NCBI GenBank assembly: GCA_030746455.1
Contig: JASLMQ010000403.1
Coordinates: 1-7,484 of the forward strand
Direction: 5' to 3'
DNA from: Candidatus Latescibacterota bacterium
Lineage (GTDB): Bacteria; Latescibacterota; UBA2968; GCA-2709665
DNA length: 7,484 nt
Shown here: in pieces, positions 1-5,802 of the stretch
Layout: every line of letters begins with the position of its first letter
Numbering within the stretch: the first letter of the stretch is position 1
Made by a program: the position numbers and the translations under genes
Notes under the pieces: generated by a model
The model's database searches: none
What the model was told of the DNA's origin: nothing
What the model saw: the letters and a program-made list of their open reading frames with translations, nothing else

Positions 1-918
1 GAAATCACGAAGCTGGCGGGGTCCGAGCTGGAGATCGTGGGGGCACTGGTCCGCGAGGACCAGAAAGCGCACGCCCGGGAGACCTTCAAGGCGCCGCTGT
101 TCGACGACGAGGACGCCCTGTATGCCGAGGCCCGGCCTGAGATCGTTGCCGTGGCCAACGAGAACGACGAGAAGGCAAGGGTCATCCTGCGTGCCCTCGA
201 GGAGGGATGTGACACCGTCGTCGACAAGCCCCTGGCCCTCACGATGGAGGAGCAGGAGCAGATCGAGGCCAACCTCGAGGCCCATCCCGAGAGGCGCCTG
301 CTGATGCTGCTCACCCTCCGGGGCCAACCCCTCTGGGCCGGCATGCAGGCCCAGGTAAGATCCGGCGCCGTGGGCGCCCCCTCGTTCTGTCACGTCCGGA
401 TGGCGGTTAGGCTCAAGCGTGCGGAGCGCCCACCGTGGTTCCTCGATGTCCGCCGCGCGGGCGGGCTCTACCTCGATCTCCTCATCCACGGAATTGATCA
501 GGTCGAGTGGGTCACTGGGGCTCGAGTGACCGCCCTCTCGGCGCTGACGGGCAACCTGGGTGACCCCGCCGACGCCCATCTACGGGACCACGCAGCCGTC
601 TTCTGCGAACTGTCCAACGGTGCGAGTGCCGTGGTGGAAGGCCAGCGCATGCTGCCCGATACCCAGGCCTCGGACTATCGAATGCTCGTCGCCGGCACAG
701 GCGGCTATGCCGACCTGTCGATGGCCGCCAACACCCTCACCGTCACCAACGCCAAAGCCGCCGATGCCGCCATCGATGGCTTGCCAGAGGCCCGGTCCGT
801 TGTCGAGGACTGGCTGCAGGGGGGCGAGCTGCTCGATCAGGCCTCTTCCCTCCGCGCGAACCGACTCTCGGTTCTGGCCACTCGCGCGGCCGAGGAGCAC
901 GTGCGGCTCGAGACCTGA
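1..918 (+). CDS. Gfo/Idh/MocA-family NAD(P)-dependent sugar/cyclitol dehydrogenase, 5'-truncated by the window edge
   Basis: The frame is open from base 1, so the gene starts upstream and the GTG at 37 is internal. About 305 residues are visible; the N-terminal GxGxxG dinucleotide-binding loop, usually in the first 15 residues, is missing. Family marks seen: the DKP version of the EKP motif (Lys at codon 76, bases 226-228), which in this family positions cofactor and substrate, and the segment GGLYLDLLIHGID with Asp at codon 159 and His at codon 163, matching the D-x-x-x-H catalytic region at the start of the C-terminal alpha/beta domain. Known members oxidise a hydroxyl of a sugar, nucleotide sugar or inositol to a ketone in the cytosol. 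With the aminotransferase at 5803 this suggests an oxidation-then-amination pair for an amino sugar or aminocyclitol, but the substrate cannot be read from sequence. The family call is secure. Confidence 0.9.
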   Translation, partial: EITKLAGSELEIVGALVREDQKAHARETFKAPLFDDEDALYAEARPEIVAVANENDEKARVILRALEEGCDTVVDKPLALTMEEQEQIEANLEAHPERRLLMLLTLRGQPLWAGMQAQVRSGAVGAPSFCHVRMAVRLKRAERPPWFLDVRRAGGLYLDLLIHGIDQVEWVTGARVTALSALTGNLGDPADAHLRDHAAVFCELSNGASAVVEGQRMLPDTQASDYRMLVAGTGGYADLSMAANTLTVTNAKAADAAIDGLPEARSVVEDWLQGGELLDQASSLRANRLSVLATRAAEEHVRLET

Positions 919-929
919 CCCCCAACACC

Positions 930-965
930 GGCGCCCCGTGGCCCCGAGATTCTCGGGCAGGCGCC
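930..965 (+). repeat. Nested inverted repeat (hairpin) in the dehydrogenase-deacetylase gap
   Basis: Two copies of the self-complementary hexamer GGCGCC (930-935 and 960-965) can pair with each other and enclose a perfect 6-bp stem, CCCGAG (943-948) with CTCGGG (952-957), around a 3-nt loop. No T-run follows, so an intrinsic terminator is unlikely. An RNA-stability or processing element inside the operon message is possible. GC-rich DNA makes short palindromes common, so function is unproven. Confidence 0.4.
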
Positions 966-981
966 ACCCGGAGACCGAAAC

Positions 982-2028
982 ATGGCTGGACCGGATCGAG
1001 CCGACGTGACCATCTGCAAGTGGCGGAACGACGCCCCGTTCGCCTATTCGATGACCTATGACGAGGGCACGGTCGACGCGCTGGCCAACGGCCTACCCAT
1101 CCACGAGCGTTTCGGTATCCCGGGTCACGTCGACGTGGTTGCCGGGCAGCTTGGACGCCAGCGAAACGCTTTCGCCAGCAGCATAAACGAGTTCTTCCAC
1201 ATGAGCGTCGACGAGCTCAAGTTCATGCTCGACAAGGGATGGGGCGTGGGCAATCACAGCTGGAGCCATTACCTCTACCCCTGCATGCCCGGACTGGATC
1301 TCTTCCGCGAGGTCGTCTGGAGTCGCTATCGGTTGGAGGACATGCTGGATTCGCCGGTACGCATCTTCACCATCCCGAACAGCGAGATCAACTACGAGCC
1401 GGTCCTGGATCTGGTCAAGCAGCATTACCTGGCCTGCGCCTACATATCGGGTGGTCCGAATCGCGATGGCTTCGATCTCTACCGGATCGGGAACTGCATG
1501 GTGGCCGCGGGCGGGTTCCGGCCCCGCGAGGGGTGGCCCGAGGAGATGAAGACCGAGAACCTCTCTGCCGAATTCATCGCCGATTCCTGGGTCTACGAAA
1601 CCTCGCACCTCTTCATGTGGGACGTGCCCCAGTCTCACAAGTGCGTCACGCCCGAATACATGATCGCGCGGTTCGGGAAGCTCAACGAGGTCTCGGATGG
1701 CAGGTTCTGGGCCGCGAAGCCGGATGACGTCATCGACTACGAGCTGCTTCGTCGGAATCTTCGGGTCGAGAACGTCCGAACGGAAGAGACCGTCGTGCGC
1801 TTCGATGTTGCCGGTGAGTGGCCGGTAGGGATCATCAACTCGGACCTCACGCTGCGTCTGAGCGGGTCCGGGTTCGACCGCCCCCCCGAGATCGAGCAGG
1901 AGTTCCACAGCCGGGACGGCGGGCAGGCCATGCACAATGCCGTGCAGACCGTCGCTCGGGATGGGGATGACTGGCTCATCACCATGCAGCTCACCCCCGG
2001 CCGCACGGTGAGCCTGCGCCCGTCATGA
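982..2028 (+). CDS. NodB-like polysaccharide deacetylase (carbohydrate esterase 4 type)
   Basis: A 348-residue protein starting at ATG 982, with GGAG at 970-973 eight bases upstream. The NodB fold is recognised from TYDEG at residues 25-29 (motif 1, normally TFDDG; D27 fits the catalytic base and E28 takes the place of the metal-binding Asp) and NHSWSH at 91-96 (motif 2; H92 and H96 fit the metal ligands). A weaker motif-3-like segment, RIFTIPNSE, lies around residues 127-135. The family removes N- or O-acetyl groups from polysaccharides using a divalent metal. Residues from about 255 to the end look like a beta-rich accessory region. No signal peptide or membrane segment is visible, so a cytosolic site is possible, which is less usual for enzymes acting on finished polymer. 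It sits 63 nt after the dehydrogenase and 17 nt before the subtilase. Family call firm; substrate unknown. Confidence 0.85.
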   Translation: MAGPDRADVTICKWRNDAPFAYSMTYDEGTVDALANGLPIHERFGIPGHVDVVAGQLGRQRNAFASSINEFFHMSVDELKFMLDKGWGVGNHSWSHYLYPCMPGLDLFREVVWSRYRLEDMLDSPVRIFTIPNSEINYEPVLDLVKQHYLACAYISGGPNRDGFDLYRIGNCMVAAGGFRPREGWPEEMKTENLSAEFIADSWVYETSHLFMWDVPQSHKCVTPEYMIARFGKLNEVSDGRFWAAKPDDVIDYELLRRNLRVENVRTEETVVRFDVAGEWPVGIINSDLTLRLSGSGFDRPPEIEQEFHSRDGGQAMHNAVQTVARDGDDWLITMQLTPGRTVSLRPS

Positions 2029-2045
2029 ACGGGCAGGAGTGAGGT

Positions 2046-3380
2046 ATGCCCCCTTCGAATCTGAGCCTGAAGACCCTCCACACGAGCCCGTACGGCTGGC
2101 CCCTCCGCCAGCTCCGGATCCCACAAGCTCATGAGACCACGAGAGGGCGGTCCGACGTGATCGTCGCCGTCATCGACCTGGGCTACCGGCCCCATCCCCA
2201 CCATCGGGGGCACCTCTGGGTCAACCCGAATCCCTCGCGCGGCGACCGGCACGGCTGGGACTGCCACGACGACGACGCCAGCCTGGAGTACAACCTGCAC
2301 AACCCGGACTCCGACTACAACAAGGGCCACCACGCCTTTGTCGTGGGCGAGGTGATCGCCTGCGCGCCCGGGTGCCGGGTGATGGTCGTCCGCGTGGGCT
2401 ATGGCAACCCGGACAGCTGGTGGAAGGGCATCGACTATGCCGTCGAGCACGGGGCCAGGATCCTGGTGATGCCCCACGGGTTCATCAGCCACGGACCGCG
2501 TTCCCCGATCCCGCTGTTCTACCGCGGCACCGACTTCAGCTATCCCGTCGACAACCCGCAGATCCGTCGCGCCCTCGACGACGCCTATGATGCGGGCTGC
2601 CTGATCTTCAAGGGAACGGCCGACAATCGGGGTCGCCGCGTCGCCACCATCTCCCCAGGGCTGGACACGGTCGTCGCCGTGGGATCGTCCAACCGCGGGG
2701 GGCAGGCGGCCGACATATGCTGCTCCGCCGATTACGTCGAGGTGGCCGCACCCGGAGGGGAACGGGGGAGCGGGCGTCTCATGGATCAGGTCTGGTGCAC
2801 CGGAGGCGATCGCAACTACATCCCCTTCACCGGAGGATGCATGGCATCCGGCTTCGCCGGCGGGGTCGCCGCACTGGCCATGTCCCGATTCCCGGATCTG
2901 AGCAATTCGCAGATACGGCAGATCCTGCGCAACACGGCAAGAGGAGAGGGATGGGATCCCGAGCTCGGCTGGGGGATCCTTGACGCACACCGTGCCGTCT
3001 CCGTGAAGTCGACGGCCCTCTGTCAGCGGCTCAAGATCCGGCCTTCGGCTTGCGTCTTCGCACAGCGGAAACGCAAGCCCGTGGTTCGCATCGCCCTGCG
3101 CAATCAGGGCGTCTTCGACGTCGACCGGGCCCTCGTGGCCGCCTTCAACGGCAACCCCCTTGCCGCAGCGGCCCCCGAGGGGACCCTGGAGAGATCCGTC
3201 ACCCTGGTCACCAGGCAGATCGGCCACGCGATTGGATCCGTCAGGGGGCTCGACGACACCGTGGTCGAGGTCGAGCTCACCGAGAAGCCTGCCGGACCCA
3301 TCTGGATCCAGGCCTGCACCCTCGACCGCCACGGATCCGACGACGTTCGCACGATTCGACTCGATGGCCCGACTCGTTAG
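2046..3380 (+). CDS. Subtilase-fold (S8) protein with Cys in place of the catalytic Ser
   Basis: A 444-residue protein from ATG 2046, preceded by an AGGAG-type site and only 17 nt after the deacetylase, so probably co-translated. The subtilase core spans about residues 15-318: VIVAVIDLG carries the catalytic Asp (D44); GHHAFVVGEVIA aligns with HGTHVAGIIA and gives H95 as the catalytic His; FKGTADNRG matches the AAGN region with oxyanion Asn N194; VEVAAPG is the conserved APG strand; TGGCMASGFAGGVAAL aligns without gaps to SGTSMASPHVAGAAAL and puts Cys (C265, codon TGC 2838-2840) at the nucleophile and Gly (G269) at the conserved Pro. Residues about 325-444 form a probable beta-sandwich-like C-terminal domain of unknown role. 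No signal peptide, propeptide or membrane anchor is seen, and there are eleven cysteines, which together suggest a cytosolic protein. It could be a thiol protease, a peptide ligase/transpeptidase or an inactive scaffold. Fold call strong; activity open. Confidence 0.88.
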   Translation: MPPSNLSLKTLHTSPYGWPLRQLRIPQAHETTRGRSDVIVAVIDLGYRPHPHHRGHLWVNPNPSRGDRHGWDCHDDDASLEYNLHNPDSDYNKGHHAFVVGEVIACAPGCRVMVVRVGYGNPDSWWKGIDYAVEHGARILVMPHGFISHGPRSPIPLFYRGTDFSYPVDNPQIRRALDDAYDAGCLIFKGTADNRGRRVATISPGLDTVVAVGSSNRGGQAADICCSADYVEVAAPGGERGSGRLMDQVWCTGGDRNYIPFTGGCMASGFAGGVAALAMSRFPDLSNSQIRQILRNTARGEGWDPELGWGILDAHRAVSVKSTALCQRLKIRPSACVFAQRKRKPVVRIALRNQGVFDVDRALVAAFNGNPLAAAAPEGTLERSVTLVTRQIGHAIGSVRGLDDTVVEVELTEKPAGPIWIQACTLDRHGSDDVRTIRLDGPTR

Positions 3381-3426
3381 GAAGGATCTACGACAGATCT
3401 GAACGGGTCCCCGCACATCTTCAGCC

Positions 3427-3433
3427 AAGGGAG
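3427..3433 (+). promoter_or_regulatory. Ribosome binding site fixing the Wzz start
   Basis: AAGGGAG ends nine bases before ATG 3443. The frame is open upstream as far as 3050, but that extension overlaps the subtilase out of frame and reads as low-complexity Arg/Pro-rich protein. This site and the typical Wzz N-terminus that follows identify 3443 as the real start. Confidence 0.75.
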
Positions 3434-3442
3434 ATCGCCGGA

Positions 3443-5182
3443 ATGGAAGAGGAGAAGGAGATCGAGCTGATCGACTATATCAATGTCCTCGTGAAGCGCA
3501 AGTGGGTCATCGTGTTCGGCACGGTGATCTGCGCGGTTGCCGCGATGGTCCTCAACGCCATGAAGGGCCCGGTCCCACCCACCTATGAGGCCCGGGCCTC
3601 GGTGCTCGTGATACCGCCGGTGTTCCGAACGGAGCTGACGCCGCCGCAGTTCTCGATGAACATCTACGAGGCCCTCGCCAAGGCCCAGGACCTCGAGCAG
3701 GCCTTAGTCGACACCCTCAAGCTCCAGAGCCCTGGGGGTGACGCGCTGAGTGTCGCCGCTCTCGATCCCATGCTGGACACGGAGACCGTCGCACAGGCGC
3801 CTCCCTCACGCCAACAGGGTGAAGTCGAGGTGCCCGGCGCCTCGCTGCTCGAGCTGATCGTCAAGTCGGCAGACCCCGACCGGGTACCGCTGGTGCGGGT
3901 CGCCAACACCTGGGCCAGGCTCTTCGTCCAGAAGAACAGCGGCTTCACATCGGAGGAGGCCGGCGTCTCGTACGAGTTTATCCGGGATCAGTACGAGACC
4001 GCCAGAAACAACCTGTACGATGCGGAGGATGCGCTCAACGCCTTCAACCGGCAGCACAACATCTCGGTCCTTGACAAGGAGCTGGCCGCAAAGGACCCCA
4101 AGCTGTCGGAGTACCAGACGTTCTATGTGAACAACGCCCTGGATCTCGGCAGCAAGGAGGAGGCGCTCAGCGAGGTCCTCGGACAGCTGGAGGCCATGGA
4201 GACCCGCGAGGGGATCTGGGTGGGCGCCTTCGACGTCCGTGGCACGCGAGGTATCAGCCGCTCCTCTTTGGCGGAGGATCAGCGTAAGATACTCGATGCC
4301 GTGGTGCAAGCCCGCGAAGGGGTACTTGCCCTGCAGGAACGGATCCGGACGTTCCAGGACGTAAACGATTTGGATTTCCTTAGCAGGGGTTTGAAGGAGA
4401 AGCAGGACAGGCACCTGGCTTACGTGGGGCAACTGTCCGAAGCCAGGCTGCAATCGGCCGCCACGGAGCAGACACTAAAGGAGATCGGCGGGCCCGCAAA
4501 GCCACACGGAGTCTCATTTCCGCCGGGCACGTCACTTCCTCCAGACGTGATCAGAGAGCTTATGTCGCTGCAGGTGGGCTACGACTTCTTCGGCCCGCGC
4601 GAGGAACAACTCGAGGCGCAGACCGCCGAACTCAAGGCGGAGGTCGACAGCCTGGAAAACGTGCAATACGAGAAGCAACTCGAACTTGCCGAAATGCAGA
4701 GGAAGCTCGAACTCGTCAGGAGCATCTACGACACGCTTGCCTCTGACTACACTGAGGCCAAGAAGCGTGCGAACACCCTGAAGATATCGATAAACGCGCT
4801 GCGGCCCCAGGTGGCGTACCAGAAGCAGACCCTAGACGGCCTAAGGCGCGAGATCAAGTCGCTCAACGCCGAGATCGCGGACCTCAAGCTCCAGCAGAGC
4901 CGCCTGAATCGGGACATCGAGACCTACAAGAGCACGTTCGACAAGTTCGCCAAGCTCGCCGAGGACGCGCGCGTCACCAAGGCCAAACAGCCCGGCGACG
5001 TCAAGATCGCCGCGCGCGCCGTTGGCGCCGTCGCGATTCCGCCCGAGGCGGGACGGAACGTCGTGATGCTCGCGGCCGCGGTCGGCCTGATGGTCTCGAT
5101 CTTCCTGGCCTTCTTCCTTGAATACGTTGAAAAGGCGAGGGAGCGGCAGGCCGCCGAGCAGGCCCAGCGCGGAATCGACTGA
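3443..5182 (+). CDS. wzz: Wzz/chain-length-determinant polysaccharide co-polymerase
   Basis: A 579-residue inner-membrane protein. The acidic N-terminus (EIELIDYINVLVKRKW) followed by a membrane helix at about residues 21-38 is the usual Wzz opening, and a second helix lies at about 540-559 just after IPPEAGRN, the expected Pro/Gly-containing approach. Between them is a large periplasmic domain, with long heptad-rich coiled coil at about 388-510. Only about 20 residues follow the second helix and no Walker motifs are present, so it lacks a fused tyrosine-kinase domain, unlike many exopolysaccharide co-polymerases; a separate kinase outside the window is possible. At 579 residues it is longer than classical O-antigen Wzz proteins (about 330-380). 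Known relatives control polymer chain length together with a Wzy polymerase, or link polymerisation to export. It follows the subtilase after 62 nt. Family call strong; the polymer is unknown. Confidence 0.9.
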   Translation: MEEEKEIELIDYINVLVKRKWVIVFGTVICAVAAMVLNAMKGPVPPTYEARASVLVIPPVFRTELTPPQFSMNIYEALAKAQDLEQALVDTLKLQSPGGDALSVAALDPMLDTETVAQAPPSRQQGEVEVPGASLLELIVKSADPDRVPLVRVANTWARLFVQKNSGFTSEEAGVSYEFIRDQYETARNNLYDAEDALNAFNRQHNISVLDKELAAKDPKLSEYQTFYVNNALDLGSKEEALSEVLGQLEAMETREGIWVGAFDVRGTRGISRSSLAEDQRKILDAVVQAREGVLALQERIRTFQDVNDLDFLSRGLKEKQDRHLAYVGQLSEARLQSAATEQTLKEIGGPAKPHGVSFPPGTSLPPDVIRELMSLQVGYDFFGPREEQLEAQTAELKAEVDSLENVQYEKQLELAEMQRKLELVRSIYDTLASDYTEAKKRANTLKISINALRPQVAYQKQTLDGLRREIKSLNAEIADLKLQQSRLNRDIETYKSTFDKFAKLAEDARVTKAKQPGDVKIAARAVGAVAIPPEAGRNVVMLAAAVGLMVSIFLAFFLEYVEKARERQAAEQAQRGID

Positions 5183-5217
5183 CCGCATCGCCCTGGTATG
5201 CAGCCGTCGGATCGGTC

Positions 5218-5225
5218 GGAAGGAA
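5218..5225 (+). promoter_or_regulatory. Ribosome binding site selecting a GTG start for the AlaE-like gene
   Basis: GGAAGGAA lies six bases before GTG 5232. The same frame has an ATG at 5118, but that start would overlap the end of the Wzz gene by 65 bases, lacks a comparable site and would add 38 basic, Arg/Pro-rich residues not expected in the family. GTG 5232 is preferred. Confidence 0.75.
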
Positions 5226-5231
5226 CGAACG

Positions 5232-5714
5232 GTGCAGAACGCCGGGCCTCCGGACCCATCATCCCCCAAGTCGTACGAGTCCGTGGCCTCCCTCAAGGCC
5301 TACCTCGTCGACACGAGCGCCCGGATCCTGTTGTACGTCCCAGCTATCGGCGTGTGGGAGAAGCTCGTCGCAGGGATGGAGAACGCCGAGGTGCTCAAGT
5401 CAAGAATCGGGGCGGTTGCGGCGAACTTCATCGCTGGACGGGCGCATGGCGTCATCCGTGAGCTGCTCAGCAGGCTCACCCGGACCCACGAGGCCAGCTC
5501 CCCCGCCCGTAAGCTGGCCCTTGACACTGCGGCCGCCACGGTTGTGGGCGTCACCTCCTACTCCACCGTGCTTGCCTGCTCCGGGGTCTCTCTCGACGAG
5601 GCCCTGATCGCGCTCCCCTTCGGACTCCTCTTCACCAGCTGCACCGGAAGGCCGTACGGTCGGTTCCTCGATTGGTACCGCCGTGTCTGGGGTACCACGC
5701 CGGTGCTGGATTAA
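5232..5714 (+). CDS. alaE: AlaE-family (L-alanine exporter-like) inner-membrane protein
   Basis: A 160-residue protein (E. coli AlaE has 149) with four hydrophobic segments at about 30-47, 59-78, 96-117 and 124-140. From memory of E. coli AlaE, several marks align in order: VDTSARILLY against ADTFAMVVY, RAHGVIRELL against WPYGMYRDLF, and PYGRFLDWYRRVW against VYGYFLDYCRRLF. The protein reads as two homologous halves, each beginning D-T (D27, D98) and ending with a G-R-x-x-G helix end (G73, G143) at nearly equal distance, a two-plus-two helix layout also visible in E. coli AlaE. AlaE exports L-alanine by proton exchange. The start is GTG with a strong ribosome site, 49 nt after the Wzz gene. 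Its place among polysaccharide genes is unexpected, and the transported substrate may differ. Family assignment good; alanine export itself is only inferred. Confidence 0.78.
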   Translation: MQNAGPPDPSSPKSYESVASLKAYLVDTSARILLYVPAIGVWEKLVAGMENAEVLKSRIGAVAANFIAGRAHGVIRELLSRLTRTHEASSPARKLALDTAAATVVGVTSYSTVLACSGVSLDEALIALPFGLLFTSCTGRPYGRFLDWYRRVWGTTPVLD

Positions 5715-5737
5715 GGCGCCCGACAGCGAACACCCAC

Positions 5738-5759
5738 GCCGGCGGACGACTCGGCCGGC
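5738..5759 (+). repeat. Inverted repeat between the AlaE-like and aminotransferase genes
   Basis: Two GCCGGC hexamers (5738-5743 and 5754-5759) can form a 6-bp GC-only stem around a 10-nt loop. The following bases are not a T-run, so termination is not supported. It has the same plan as the paired GGCGCC hexamers at 930-965, but may simply reflect GC-rich composition. Confidence 0.3.
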
Positions 5760-5802
5760 TCGCCCTCTCTACGCAGCCAGAACCAGAATTCGGGAGAAAG
5801 AC

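Noticed and set aside
37..39. GTG as the start of the dehydrogenase
   Set aside because: Coding sequence continues upstream to base 1 with family-like residues, and a start here would remove the cofactor-binding strand.
1881..1887. Run of seven C as a frameshift or phase-variation site in the deacetylase
   Set aside because: The frame is intact through it, the run is short for slippage, and Pro-Pro codons in GC-rich DNA explain it.
3384..3400. Hairpin GATCT/AGATC in the subtilase-Wzz gap
   Set aside because: Only 5 to 6 bp with one wobble and no T-run; too weak to list as a terminator or regulatory element.
1737..3428. A 563-codon open frame on the minus strand
   Set aside because: It lies opposite the deacetylase end and the whole subtilase gene, has Val/Gly/Asp-rich composition without recognisable domains, and is expected from codon bias in GC-rich DNA.
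3050..3442. N-terminal extension of the Wzz gene
   Set aside because: It overlaps the subtilase gene in another frame and is Arg/Pro-rich low-complexity; ATG 3443 has its own ribosome site and a typical Wzz beginning.
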